64,000 bases of DNA. Origin: Halopiger djelfimassiliensis (GTDB taxonomy: Archaea; Halobacteriota; Halobacteria; Halobacteriales; Natrialbaceae). The DNA lies in the NCBI RefSeq assembly GCF_000455365.1, contig NZ_HG315684.1, positions 23,854 to 87,853 on the forward strand, written 5' to 3'. The notes beneath the pieces were generated by a model. That model saw only the letters and a program-made list of their open reading frames with translations. It searched no databases and was not told where the DNA came from. Position numbers and translations under genes: made by a program. This document shows, in pieces, positions 53,609 through 62,741 of the stretch (within the stretch, counting starts at the first letter, position 1; each line of letters begins with the position of its first letter).

Positions 53609-56299
53609 ATGAAACTGCACAACAGGGAGGTCCGACAGGACGTTCGCGAACTGGGAGCACTTCTCGGGGACGTACTCGAGGAGCAGACCTCGCGTCGCGC
53701 CTTCGAGACCGTCGAATCGTGTCGGCAGGCGGCGATCGATTACCGCGCTGGTGAACTCGACTCCCGCGATTCGCTCGTCTCGGAACTCGAGGGACTCTCG
53801 CCACACCAACAGCGGATCGTCGCGCGGGCGTTTACGACGTACTTCGAGTTGATCAACCTGGCCGAAGAGCGCGAACGCGTCCGGACCATCCGCGAGCAAT
53901 CCCACGCGGGAACGCTCGAGGACAGCCTCGAAACGGCGGCCGCGGAGCTCGGTGAAACGGACGTACGGACGGTCGAGCAGGTCCTCGATGACGTGTTGAT
54001 CGAGCCGACGTTTACGGCACATCCGACCGAAGCCCGCCGAAAGACGGTCAAATCGAAGCTCCGGACGATTTCGACCTACCTCGAGACGCTCGACGAGCGG
54101 CTGTTGACCGACAAGGAGAAACGGCAGGTCTGGCGCGACGTCGACGCCGAGGTGACGAGCCTCTGGCAGACCCCGCAGGTCCGCAACCGCCAGCCCGAAC
54201 CCGAAGACGAGGCGCGGAACGTCCAGTGGTACCTCGAGAACACCCTGTTCGACGTCGTCGGCGAGGTCTACGACGAACTCGCGGACGCGATCGACGAGGA
54301 GGTCGACGGCAACCTCGAGATTCCGAAGCTGTTCGAGTTCCGCTCGTGGGCGGGCAGCGACCGCGACGGCAACCCGTACGTCACGCCGGAGGTGACGGCG
54401 ACGACCCTCGAGCGCCAGCGCTCGGTCGTCCTCGAGCAGTACCGGACGCAACTCAAGCGGCTCTCGGGCGTCCTGAGTCAGGACGGGAGTCGGATCGACT
54501 CGGGGTCGGCGTTCGAGGCGTCGCTCGAGCGGGACCGGGAACGGCTGCCGGGCAGCGCCCGGACCGCTCGGGAGCGCTATCCCGGCGAGCCGTACCGCCA
54601 GAAGCTCAAACTCATGCGCGAGCGACTCGACCGCGTCGGCGACGTTCGCCCGGGCGGGTACGAGGACGTCGACGAACTCCGCTCGGACCTCGAGGTCATC
54701 GCGACGAGTTTACGGGACAACGGTGCCGAGAGCGTCGTCGAGGCCCACGTCGATCCGATCCGCCGTCAGGTGGCCACGTTCGGCTTCTCGCTTGCGAGCC
54801 TCGACCTCCGCGAGCACCAGCAGAAACACACCGACGCCATCGCCGAAGCCCTCGACGGCGAGGGGATCGACTACCACGCGCTCGATGAGGACGAACGCGT
54901 CGAACTGTTGACCGACGCCATCCTGCAGGACGAGCCCGTGATCGACCTCTCGGACACCGCGGATCTCTCCGACGACTCGACGCGCGTGCTCCGGCTGTTT
55001 GACTCCCTTGCCGACTGGCAGACGGAGTACGGCGTCGAGGCGATCGACACCTACTGCATCTCGATGACCGACGAGCCGAGCCACGTGCTCGAGGTGCTGT
55101 TTCTGGCCGATCAGGCCGACGTCGTCTCCCTCCCCGAACACTGCGGGATCGACGTCGTGCCGCTGCTCGAGACCGAGTACGCCCTCTCGGGTGCACGCCG
55201 CATTATGGGGACGCTGTTCGAGAACGAGGCCTACGCGCAGGCGCTCGAGGCCCGCGGGCGGACCCAGGAGATCATGCTCGGCTACTCCGACTCGAACAAG
55301 GAAAACGGCTTCCTCGCGGCCAACTGGTCGCTGTACAAGAACCAGCGGCGACTCGGCGAGATCTGTGACGACCACGACGTGACGATGCGGCTGTTCCACG
55401 GCCGCGGCGGCTCGATCTCCCGGGGCGGCGGCCCGATGAACGAGGCGTTGCTCGCGCTGCCCAACTCGACGGTGACCGGTCAGGTCAAGTTCACCGAACA
55501 GGGCGAAGCGATCGCCGAGAAGTACGGCAACCACCGGATCGCCGAACGCAACATCGAGCAGATGCTCAACGCCCAGCTGCGGGCCCGGCTGTACGCGATC
55601 GACCAGCCCGAGGAGGACGTTCCCGAGGAGTGGATCGACGCCATGGAGACGATGGCCGACGCCGCACGCCGGGAGTACCGTGACCTCCTCGAGAGCACCG
55701 GCTTCGTCCAGTACTTCGAGCAGGCGACGCCGATCACGGTCATCGAGGACCTGAACCTCGGTTCGCGTCCGGCGTCGCGGTCGGGCGAACGCACCGTCGA
55801 GGATCTGCGGGCGATCCCGTGGGTGTTCTCGTGGACCCAGTCCCGGTGTATCCTGCCGGGCTGGTACGCCCTCGCCGCCGGGGTCGACGCCTATCTGGCG
55901 GACGGCGGCTCGATGGAGACGCTCCAGCGGATGTACGAGGAGTGGCCGTTCTTCCGGACGACCCTCGACAACGCCGCTCTGTCGCTGTCCCGGACCGAAC
56001 TCGAGATCGCCCAGCGGTACGCGGAGCTGGCCGACGACGACCTTCGCGAGCGGTTCTTCCCGCGGCTGACCGACGAGTACGAACGGGCGACCGACCTGAT
56101 CACCGAGATCGGCCAGCGCGACCAACTCCACACCCGCGACTGGCTGGGCGAGAACCTCGAGCGCCGAAATCCCTACGTCGATCCGCTGAACCTGCTTCAG
56201 ACGTACCTGCTCAACCGCACCCACCGCACCGACATCGAGGAACGGACGCTCCGGCTGACGGTCAAAGGGATCGCCGCCGGGATGAAAAACACCGGATAG
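53609..56299 (+). CDS. ppc: Phosphoenolpyruvate carboxylase
   Basis: Fixes bicarbonate onto PEP to make oxaloacetate, refilling the citric acid cycle. The 896-residue protein is of the bacterial type (not the short archaeal PEPCase), with the catalytic His in FTAHPTEARRKT, GYSDSNKENGF, the mobile loop FHGRGGSISRGGGP with its essential arginines and the conserved C-terminus ending MKNTG. The frame extends 49 codons upstream; the ATG at 53609 (MKLHNREVRQDV) gives the normal N-terminus and is about 30 bases from a T-rich promoter box. It is a single gene. Confidence 0.95.
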   Translation: MKLHNREVRQDVRELGALLGDVLEEQTSRRAFETVESCRQAAIDYRAGELDSRDSLVSELEGLSPHQQRIVARAFTTYFELINLAEERERVRTIREQSHAGTLEDSLETAAAELGETDVRTVEQVLDDVLIEPTFTAHPTEARRKTVKSKLRTISTYLETLDERLLTDKEKRQVWRDVDAEVTSLWQTPQVRNRQPEPEDEARNVQWYLENTLFDVVGEVYDELADAIDEEVDGNLEIPKLFEFRSWAGSDRDGNPYVTPEVTATTLERQRSVVLEQYRTQLKRLSGVLSQDGSRIDSGSAFEASLERDRERLPGSARTARERYPGEPYRQKLKLMRERLDRVGDVRPGGYEDVDELRSDLEVIATSLRDNGAESVVEAHVDPIRRQVATFGFSLASLDLREHQQKHTDAIAEALDGEGIDYHALDEDERVELLTDAILQDEPVIDLSDTADLSDDSTRVLRLFDSLADWQTEYGVEAIDTYCISMTDEPSHVLEVLFLADQADVVSLPEHCGIDVVPLLETEYALSGARRIMGTLFENEAYAQALEARGRTQEIMLGYSDSNKENGFLAANWSLYKNQRRLGEICDDHDVTMRLFHGRGGSISRGGGPMNEALLALPNSTVTGQVKFTEQGEAIAEKYGNHRIAERNIEQMLNAQLRARLYAIDQPEEDVPEEWIDAMETMADAARREYRDLLESTGFVQYFEQATPITVIEDLNLGSRPASRSGERTVEDLRAIPWVFSWTQSRCILPGWYALAAGVDAYLADGGSMETLQRMYEEWPFFRTTLDNAALSLSRTELEIAQRYAELADDDLRERFFPRLTDEYERATDLITEIGQRDQLHTRDWLGENLERRNPYVDPLNLLQTYLLNRTHRTDIEERTLRLTVKGIAAGMKNTG

Positions 56300-56341
56300 A
56301 TCCTCGGGTGCTCCGGCGTGATAACCGTCGGAAACTCCGTT

Positions 56342-57301
56342 TCAGGCGTCGAGCTCGATGGTCGGAACCGGCACTGACTCGAGTACGTCGTCGATAACCC
56401 GGGACTTCTCGACGCCGTTGACGGTCGCGTCCGGCGTCAACACCAGCCGGTGGGCGAGTACCGGCCGTGCGACTCGCTTGATGTCGTCGGGAGTGACGTA
56501 CTCCCGACCGACGATGACCGCGTACGCCCGAGCGGCCTCGAACAGCCGCTGGGTGCCACGCGGGGAGACCCCGACGTCGACGCGGCCGTCGGTTCGGGTC
56601 TCGCGGGCCAGCGTCGCCACGTACTCGAGCAGGTCCTCGTCGACCCGGACCGTCTCCGGGACCTGCCGGAGCCGATCGACCCGTTCGGGATCGAGGACGG
56701 GCTCGACCGTCGGACTCGGCGTCTCGCGGTCGGCCCGCCGACGGAGGAGTTCGACTTCGCCGGCCGCGTCGGGATACCCCATCGAGGTCTTGACGAGAAA
56801 CCGGTCGACCTGCGCTTCCGGAAGCGGGAAGGTCCCTTCCTGTTCGACCGGGTTCTGGGTCGCGATGACGAAAAACGGGTCCGGTAACGCCCTCGTTTCC
56901 CCGTCGACCGTGACCTGTCCTTCCTCCATCGCCTCGAGCAGGGCGGCCTGAGTCTTCGGCGGTGCGCGGTTGATCTCGTCGGCCAGCACGATGTTCGCGA
57001 AGATCGGCCCCGCGGAGAACTCGAAGGCGCGTTCGCGCTCGTTGAAGACGTGGGTTCCGGTCACGTCCGCCGGCAGCAGGTCCGGGGTAAACTGGATGCG
57101 CGAGAAGGACAGGCCGAGCGCGGTCGCGACGCTGCGAGCGGTTAGCGTCTTCCCGGTTCCGGGAACGTCCTCTACGAGCACGTGACTGCGGCCGACGACG
57201 CCGACGAGGAGGTCCTCGAGGAACGATCGGTCACAGATGACGGCGTCGTCGATCGTCTCGAGGACGGCCGCACATTCGTCGCTGGCCTCGGTGACGTCCA
57301 T
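56342..57301 (-). CDS. MoxR family AAA ATPase
   Basis: A 319-residue AAA+ ATPase of the MoxR class, chaperone-like ATPases that act with von Willebrand-A/DUF58 partner proteins. Walker A is EDVPGTGKTL, Walker B is ADEINRAPP, sensor 1 is VIATQNPVEQ and the C-terminal lid contains SPRGTQRLFEAARAYA. The ATG at 57301 (MDVTEASDE) is chosen over one nine codons upstream. MoxR genes are usually next to DUF58 and DUF4129 genes; here those partners lie about 40 kb away at 14702-17637, though the three may still work together. Confidence 0.9.
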   Translation of the reverse strand: MDVTEASDECAAVLETIDDAVICDRSFLEDLLVGVVGRSHVLVEDVPGTGKTLTARSVATALGLSFSRIQFTPDLLPADVTGTHVFNERERAFEFSAGPIFANIVLADEINRAPPKTQAALLEAMEEGQVTVDGETRALPDPFFVIATQNPVEQEGTFPLPEAQVDRFLVKTSMGYPDAAGEVELLRRRADRETPSPTVEPVLDPERVDRLRQVPETVRVDEDLLEYVATLARETRTDGRVDVGVSPRGTQRLFEAARAYAVIVGREYVTPDDIKRVARPVLAHRLVLTPDATVNGVEKSRVIDDVLESVPVPTIELDA

Positions 57302-57417
57302 AGGTCCGCCGTCGGCGGCACGTGTCAAATCGTTTTCGCTCCGGCGGTCGTCAACCAGTTACAGACGGAGAGAAAAATCGAAACCGGTAAAAACGTCACC
57401 CGGGTAGAAACGAGTGA

Positions 57418-57502
57418 GCCGAGATAGCCTAGCCCGGCCAAGGCGGCAGATTCGAAATCTGCTGTCCTCACGGACTCGGGAGTTCAAATCTCCCTCTCGG
57501 CG
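57418..57502 (+). tRNA. tRNA-Ser (anticodon CGA)
   Basis: An 85-base tRNA. GCCGAGA pairs with TCTCGGC, discriminator G. The anticodon stem GCAGA/TCTGC encloses TTCGAAA, so the anticodon is CGA (Ser codon TCG, the favoured Ser codon in such genomes). The long variable arm of Ser tRNAs is present. A TTTTT run follows directly and probably ends transcription. It has the same acceptor pattern class as the Ser(GCT) tRNA at 17858. Confidence 0.96.
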
Positions 57503-57605
57503 CTTTTTCAGGGACAACCCGATGAGCGTCGCGTAACTGTTCGTCTCGTGCGATCGCCGCGAGCCGACGCAGGGGTTTCATACTCGGACGGCCATAGCCG
57601 TTCGT

Positions 57606-57803
57606 ATGGACACTCGTGGACGGTTGCTCGTCGGCTCGATCTGGATCGCGGTCGCGGGACTGATGGCGATGACGCTCGAGCCCGCTGTTCCGTCGTCGGC
57701 GGGCGAAATCGGGCGGCTGTTCGTCGTCGTTCTGGCGCTGGGACTCGCCTGCGTCTATCTGCTTGATCCGTGGAACATCGTCAGTCAGCAGCCGTTCCAG
57801 TGA
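57606..57803 (+). CDS. Small membrane protein, two helices
   Basis: A 65-residue frame with two clear hydrophobic helices (about 7-24 and 38-54) separated by a short acidic turn, and a polar C-terminus (DPWNIVSQQPFQ). The composition fits a real haloarchaeal membrane microprotein more than a shadow frame. It has no recognisable family. It stands alone on the plus strand between tRNA-Ser and the convergent citramalate synthase gene. Function unknown. Confidence 0.6.
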   Translation: MDTRGRLLVGSIWIAVAGLMAMTLEPAVPSSAGEIGRLFVVVLALGLACVYLLDPWNIVSQQPFQ

Positions 57804-57848
57804 TCGGTCGCTCGAGCGGGGAGCGCAGCACCCGCGCCGTCCCGAGCG

Positions 57849-59420
57849 TCAGTCGTCGGCCGGCTCGAGCGGCCGTCGATCGGCGGCCAGTAGCCGATCG
57901 AGCGCGTCGACCATCGACTCGACGCTGGCGCGGGTGATGTCTGCCTCGCTGCGGGCGACCGTGACCGAGCGGTCGTTGCGGACCATCGTCACTTCGACGG
58001 TGACGACGGCGTCGGTGCCGCCCGTCACGGCGTCGACGTGGTAGGACTCGAGTTCGGCATCGGCCATCGACCCCAGTGCCTCGCGCACCGCGGAGACGGC
58101 GGCGTCGACGGGGCCGGACCCCGTGCCGCTTGCGACGCGTTCCTCGCCGTCGACCTCGAGACGAATGCTCGCGGTCGGGACGGCCCCGCCGCTCGTGGCC
58201 GTGAGATCGAGCAGTTCGACGACCCGCTCGCGGTCGTCGCCGGTGACGTCCTCGGCGATCGCCAGCAGGTCGGCGTCGGTCACGCGACGGCCCCGGTCGC
58301 CGAGTTCGGTCACGCGGTCGGCGATCTCGGCGATCTCCTCGTCGTCGGCCGCGACATCGTGCTCGTCTAACGTCGCCGCGACGCCGGCACGGCCCGTGTG
58401 TTTCCCGAGCGCGAGCCGCCGTTCCCGGCCGACCGTCTCGGGTGCGTACGGCTCGTACATCCTGTCGTCCTTGAGCGTGCCGTCCGTGTGGATGCCGCTC
58501 TCGTGGGTGAAGGCGTTCTCGCCGATCACGGCCTTGTTCGGCGGCAGCTGGACGCCGGTCGCCCGCGAGACGATCTGGGCGAGGTCGTACAGCTCCTCGA
58601 GGGCGAGCGTCTCGACGTCGTAGACGTGCGAGAGCGCGATCGCGACCTCCTCGAGTGCGACGTTGCCGGCGCGCTCGCCGAGCCCGTTGACGGTACAGTG
58701 GACCAGATCGGCACCTGCGGACACGGCCGCGAGCGCGTTGGCCACGCCCAACCCGAGGTCGTCGTGGGTGTGGGCGCTGACCGGGCCGCGGTCGGCGAGC
58801 CGGGACACTGCCTCGGCGGTGCGTTCCGGCCCGGTGTAGCCGACGGTATCGGCGAAGCAAAACCGGTCTGCGCCGGCATCGAGCGCCGTCTCGGCGACGG
58901 CCTCGAGGTAGTCGAGGTCGGCCCGGGAGCCGTCCTCGCCGATGACCTCGACCCAGAGGTCGTGGGCCGTGGCGTACTCGACGAGTTCGGCGGTCGTCGC
59001 GAGGTTGTTCTCGCGCGAGGTTCCGACCTTCCCCTCGACGTGGCGATCGCTCGCGGGAACGACGATGTGGACGCCGTCGACGTCACACTCGAGCGCGAGG
59101 TCGACGTCGGACTGGAGCCCGCGACAGAAACTGGTGACCCGGGCGTCGAGTTCGAGGTCGGTGACCCGGGAGATGGCCCGTCGCTCGCCCGCTCCGGTAC
59201 AGGCGCTGCCCGCCTCGATGACGGAGACGTCGGCGCGCTCGAGCGCGCGGGCGATTTCGACTTTCTCGTCGGGTGAAAGCGAGACACCCGGCGCTTGCTC
59301 GCCGTCGCGAAGCGTCGTATCGAGAAGGCGGACTGTGCGATCCGGTGGAATCGTCTGTTCGGGAGAACGTGTGTGAGACAAGAGTGCTGAACTGCGACTA
59401 TGCTCGTCGCGGAATTTCAC
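57849..59420 (-). CDS. cimA: (R)-citramalate synthase / 2-isopropylmalate synthase family
   Basis: An alpha-isopropylmalate synthase-family enzyme, most like archaeal citramalate synthase, which condenses acetyl-CoA with pyruvate on the threonine-independent route to isoleucine. Visible features: the catalytic start RLLDTTLRDGEQAPG, the metal-binding HTHDDLGLGVANAL, the GLGERAGNVALEE motif and a C-terminal regulatory (LeuA dimer) domain from about residue 400. Its preference between pyruvate and ketoisovalerate cannot be told from this. The 523-residue version uses the GTG at 59420; a TTG at about 59380 is another option. A short frame with a TATA box overlaps this start. Confidence 0.85.
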   Translation of the reverse strand: MKFRDEHSRSSALLSHTRSPEQTIPPDRTVRLLDTTLRDGEQAPGVSLSPDEKVEIARALERADVSVIEAGSACTGAGERRAISRVTDLELDARVTSFCRGLQSDVDLALECDVDGVHIVVPASDRHVEGKVGTSRENNLATTAELVEYATAHDLWVEVIGEDGSRADLDYLEAVAETALDAGADRFCFADTVGYTGPERTAEAVSRLADRGPVSAHTHDDLGLGVANALAAVSAGADLVHCTVNGLGERAGNVALEEVAIALSHVYDVETLALEELYDLAQIVSRATGVQLPPNKAVIGENAFTHESGIHTDGTLKDDRMYEPYAPETVGRERRLALGKHTGRAGVAATLDEHDVAADDEEIAEIADRVTELGDRGRRVTDADLLAIAEDVTGDDRERVVELLDLTATSGGAVPTASIRLEVDGEERVASGTGSGPVDAAVSAVREALGSMADAELESYHVDAVTGGTDAVVTVEVTMVRNDRSVTVARSEADITRASVESMVDALDRLLAADRRPLEPADD

Positions 59421-59484
59421 GCCCAGCCGGGTCGCCCCGACTTCCTCTATCCTCGTCCGGCGTAGAGACGGAATCTCGTGCCAT
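59398..59484 (-). CDS. Possible 28-codon leader frame overlapping cimA start
   Basis: On the minus strand a TATA-like TTAA (59513-59516) is spaced about 30 bases from an ATG at 59484, the geometry expected for a leaderless start. This ATG opens a frame (MARDSVSTPDEDRGSRGDPA onward) of 28 codons that ends at 59398, inside the proposed cimA start region and in another frame. It could be a real small peptide, a translated leader that influences cimA, or the original N-terminus displaced by a frameshift. Codon usage alone does not decide. Confidence 0.25.
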   Translation of the reverse strand: MARDSVSTPDEDRGSRGDPAGREIPRRA

Positions 59485-59581
59485 GGTAGCTTGCCCTATC
59501 GTCCCACCCGACTTAACTGCGCCGGCCACGGTAGTATCTGCGAGCGGGTGCCGACGGGCTGACACGACCGCCGGATCGGCG

Positions 59582-59938
59582 TCACTCGCCCTCGAGAACC
59601 AGCCGATCGCCGGGTTCGACGTCGGTCGCGGTCCCGGCCGGCAGTTCGACGATCGTGTCGGCCGTTTCGCGGGCGAACCCCAGCCACGGCCGGAGCCGTT
59701 CGACCCGCTCGACGACGCCGTCAACGACCCAGACGACATCGATCGGAAAGGGGACGAACAGCATGTGGACGTCCCGCGTCGTGGCCGCGTCGAACCGGAA
59801 CGCGAGCGCGTAGTCGTCCGGGATGGATCGACGGAACATGAGTCCGCGCGCCCGGGGTATGATCGAGTCCGCGAGGTCGACGTTCGTCGCGAGGAGGTCG
59901 GCTTCGCCGTCAGGGTCCGAGTAGTGGGCGATTCGCAC
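59582..59938 (-). CDS. DUF192 family protein
   Basis: A 118-residue protein of the DUF192 family, recognised from ATNVDLADSIIPRARGLMFR and MLFVPFPIDVVWVVDG. The family is beta-rich and of unknown function; many bacterial members are exported, but here no signal peptide is visible. The GTG at 59938 (MRIAHYSDPDG) is the best start, since further upstream sequence is basic and overlaps the divergent gene region. It is divergent from the HNH-like protein gene, which begins 111 bases away. Confidence 0.85.
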   Translation of the reverse strand: MRIAHYSDPDGEADLLATNVDLADSIIPRARGLMFRRSIPDDYALAFRFDAATTRDVHMLFVPFPIDVVWVVDGVVERVERLRPWLGFARETADTIVELPAGTATDVEPGDRLVLEGE

Positions 59939-60048
59939 GCCCTCGAGTCCGAACGCGGGGGGCAAAAACCTTCTCGCTGCGCCCGTGCCGGCGCTCGAGC
60001 GCGACGGAGGGTTCAAATCGATTCGCCGCCAAGCCGAGACGACCACGC

Positions 60049-60579
60049 ATGGAGAAAACGCCACAGGGAACTCCGGTCGGCGTCGACGACCCCTACGAGT
60101 TCGCGGGCGTCTGTGACTACCTTACCGGCGAGGGGCAGTGTCGGTACGCGTTCGATCACTACGAACACGACCCCGAGTTCGCCCGCGAGCGCGCCCGAGA
60201 GGACTACGAGTGTCCCGTCGTCGATCCCGAGACCGACCAGTCGTGGGTCGACTGCCCGCACTTCCGGTCGCGCAACCGCGACCGCGAGTGCGTTCGCTGC
60301 GGGCTGGCGGAAAAGCGCATGGCCCACGACGACGAGCGGCCGTTGCTCGAGGAACACCACCTCTCGTACGACCGCGACGGGGAGACGCTGTCCCACGAGA
60401 TCACGGTCTATCTCTGTCGGTGGTGTCACGCCAAGGTCCACGACTCCTGGGCGCGGATCACCGACGACGCCGCGCCCGACCCCGAGGCGATCGCGGCCCT
60501 CGAGGAGCGACGGAGCCGCGAGCACGAGGAGCTGAGCTTCGAGTCGGCGGCGAAGCGATACGAGCGCGGCGACGAATAG
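60049..60579 (+). CDS. Cys/His-rich protein with HNH-like pattern (DUF7097-type)
   Basis: A 176-residue soluble protein with eight cysteines and several histidines. The C-terminal half reads CVRCGLAEKR, then a His pair in EEHHLSYDRD, then LCRWCHAKVH, which is the spacing expected for a zinc-supported HNH (beta-beta-alpha metal) fold. The N-terminal part has further Cys motifs (GVCDYLTGEGQCRYAF, DYECPVV, DCPHF) that may bind a second metal. I recognise a haloarchaeal family (DUF7097, from memory) without known function. Nuclease activity is an inference from the pattern only. It is a single gene. Confidence 0.75.
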   Translation: MEKTPQGTPVGVDDPYEFAGVCDYLTGEGQCRYAFDHYEHDPEFARERAREDYECPVVDPETDQSWVDCPHFRSRNRDRECVRCGLAEKRMAHDDERPLLEEHHLSYDRDGETLSHEITVYLCRWCHAKVHDSWARITDDAAPDPEAIAALEERRSREHEELSFESAAKRYERGDE

Positions 60580-60639
60580 GAGGCCGGGGCGGCTCTCGCC
60601 GGGCCATCGCTTACCCGCTGGCGCGTCGAACGGACGCGT

Positions 60640-61746
60640 ATGTCGTCGGTGCTCGTGTACGGTTCCTACGGGTTCGTCGGGTCGCTGGTCGCGCGGGAGA
60701 CGATCGAACGCGACCTCGAGGTGGTCCTCGCCGGGCGCGACGGCGCGAGAGTCGCCGAACAGGTCGACGACCTCGGGCGGCCGGGTCGTCGGTTCGCCCT
60801 CGACGATCCTGACGTCGTCACGGCGGCGCTCGAGGGCGCGGGCGTCGACTGCGTGCTGAACTGCGCGGGGCCGTTCTCGAACACGGCCGAGCCGCTCGTC
60901 GAGGGCTGTGTCAGAAGCGGCACGGACTACGTCGATATCACCGGCGAGATTCCGGTCATCGAACGGGTCCGGGAGTGGGACCAGCGGGCGACCGAGGCCG
61001 GCGTCACGCTCGTGCCGGCCGCCGGCTTCTCCGCCGTTCCGCTGGACTGTCTCGCCGCCCACCTGTCCGATCGGCTTCCCGAAGCGACCGCGCTCGCGCT
61101 GGGCGTCGACTCCCGCCGGCCGCCGTCGATCGGAACGGTCAGGACGGCCATCGAGGGGATCGAGGACGGCGGTGCCGTCCGCCGGGAGGGGCGACTCGAG
61201 TACGTCCCGGCGGCCTGGCGAACGCGACGGATCGACTTCGGGCGCGGCACCCGGTCGGCCGTCACGGTGCCGATGGGCGAGGTCTCGACGGCACACTACA
61301 CGACCGGGGTTCCCGACGTCGCCGCGTACGCGGCCGTTCCACAGCCCGCCCGCCTCGCGCTGCGATTACACCGGTATCTCGCACCTCTGCTCGCGACGAC
61401 GCCCGTCCGGGCGGGGCTGAAACGGCTCGCGGGGCTGGTCCGTGACGGACCGTCGTCGTGGTCGCGAAAACGAGCCACGGCATATCTCTGGGGCGAGGCT
61501 CGAGTCGAGCACACCGACGCGCGGGTCGTCTCCCGGCTGCGGACGCCGGACCCGTACGTCGTGACCGTCGACGCCGCCGTCACGGCGACCGAACGACTCC
61601 TCGCAGACGGGCGGATCGAGGACGGATTCCGGACGCCGGCCGGGGCGTTCGGCTCCGGGTTCGTTCTCGACCTCGAGGGCGTGGCGGGGTTTTTCGACGA
61701 GTCGACGCCCGAATCCGGCGCGCCCGAGGTCGACGTTCCGTCCTGA
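60640..61746 (+). CDS. Saccharopine dehydrogenase-like oxidoreductase
   Basis: A 368-residue NAD(P)-binding protein. The Rossmann motif YGSYGFVGSLVARE is at the N-terminus, followed by VVLAGRDGARVAEQ and VLNCAGPFSNTAEPL, as in the saccharopine dehydrogenase/trans-acting enoyl reductase group. These proteins reduce double bonds or act in lipid and cofactor synthesis in different organisms; no lysine role is implied. The C-terminal half contains a basic helix-rich region (RLALRLHRYLAPLLATTPV). Start MSSVLVYGSY is normal. The substrate is unknown. Confidence 0.85.
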   Translation: MSSVLVYGSYGFVGSLVARETIERDLEVVLAGRDGARVAEQVDDLGRPGRRFALDDPDVVTAALEGAGVDCVLNCAGPFSNTAEPLVEGCVRSGTDYVDITGEIPVIERVREWDQRATEAGVTLVPAAGFSAVPLDCLAAHLSDRLPEATALALGVDSRRPPSIGTVRTAIEGIEDGGAVRREGRLEYVPAAWRTRRIDFGRGTRSAVTVPMGEVSTAHYTTGVPDVAAYAAVPQPARLALRLHRYLAPLLATTPVRAGLKRLAGLVRDGPSSWSRKRATAYLWGEARVEHTDARVVSRLRTPDPYVVTVDAAVTATERLLADGRIEDGFRTPAGAFGSGFVLDLEGVAGFFDESTPESGAPEVDVPS

Positions 61747-61890
61747 CTCAGCGTGCGATCGCGCGTGGACGACCGGAGGCCCGGGGCTGCGGCGTGGCAA
61801 GGACGCGGCTCTCACGCTTGCAGCCGGGGGCGAACGATCGTTGCTGGTGCAGGCAACAGGGGCTTTGCTCGAAGCCGTCGGTGCCCGAGT

Positions 61891-62370
61891 ATGTGCGCTA
61901 CGTTCACCGAGGACGACGTCGGGAAAACGGTCGAGGACCCGAGCGGAACGGCGATCGGTATCGTCGCGTCCATCGAGGGAGAGACCGCGCTCGTCGAGCC
62001 GGAGCCCGACGCGATGGACTCGATCAAGGCGGCGCTCGGATGGGAGAGCGATCCGGACGAGACGGTCCCGATCACACCGGATTCCGTCGACGTGATCACC
62101 GGGGAGACGGTACGCCTCGAGAGCGACCGCTCGTCGGAGCACGACGAAGACGCGTCGGGTGACGGCCACGACCCGGTTATCGAACGGGACGAGGGAACGG
62201 GCGGACAACGGGGCGTCGGTTCGCCCGGCGACGGGACCGACGCGTCCGAAAGCGAGCAAACACAGGTCGAGGGAGAGGCGGGCGGCGAACGCCACGACGA
62301 CAACGAGGACGCGCCGCCTCACGGCGACCGGACGGTTACGACGGATCGCGGCCGAGAAGACGACCGGTGA
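61891..62370 (+). CDS. PRC-barrel domain protein with acidic tail
   Basis: A 159-residue protein whose first 70 residues (FTEDDVGKTVEDPSGTAIGI, then VITGETVRL) form a PRC-barrel-like fold, a small beta-barrel found in photosynthetic reaction centre H subunits and RNA-processing proteins. The remainder is a long disordered tail of Asp, Glu, Gly and Ser. The ATG at 61891 (MCATFTEDD) gives the normal start. It is a single gene of unknown function and is convergent with the DUF5800-type gene, whose stop lies 25 bases away. Confidence 0.75.
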   Translation: MCATFTEDDVGKTVEDPSGTAIGIVASIEGETALVEPEPDAMDSIKAALGWESDPDETVPITPDSVDVITGETVRLESDRSSEHDEDASGDGHDPVIERDEGTGGQRGVGSPGDGTDASESEQTQVEGEAGGERHDDNEDAPPHGDRTVTTDRGREDDR

Positions 62371-62395
62371 GGCCCGTCATCGGCGAGATCCCGTC

Positions 62396-62593
62396 TCAAT
62401 CCAGAATGTCGCCGACGCGACGCGGTTCGCCCTGCAGGTTCGGCTGTTCGGCGACGATCTTGAGCACTTCGTGGTCGGTGACGTCGTAGTAGGATTTCTC
62501 CGTCGCCTCTTCGATGAGGTCCCGCTCGAGGCGGAACTCGGTTCCTTTGTACACGACGTCGACGCCATCGTCGTCGAACGCGAGAGTCGTCAT
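62396..62593 (-). CDS. DUF5800-type small protein
   Basis: A 65-residue acidic protein (MTTLAFDDDGVDVVYKGTEF, then YYDVTDHEVLKIV and GDILD at the end) that I recognise as a conserved haloarchaeal family (DUF5800, from memory) of unknown function. The pattern suggests a small alpha/beta fold with no cysteines and no membrane segment. It is divergent from the bactofilin-like gene across 148 bases, and convergent with the PRC-barrel gene. Confidence 0.78.
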   Translation of the reverse strand: MTTLAFDDDGVDVVYKGTEFRLERDLIEEATEKSYYDVTDHEVLKIVAEQPNLQGEPRRVGDILD

Positions 62594-62741
62594 ATCCGCC
62601 GATACGGGGTGGGATAATAAAAACGGGGCGGCTGTGATCGACGGCAGCGTCGCCCTCGAGTCACGTTCCGCTTGCGGACCGTCGGTCGCTCGTCGGACGA
62701 CGCGCGAGGTTTATTAGCAGGGGGTCACATTGGATGCGAGT

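Noticed and set aside
54710-56224. 504-codon frame opposite PEP carboxylase
   Set aside because: Shadow of the ppc codons; the plus frame has all catalytic motifs.
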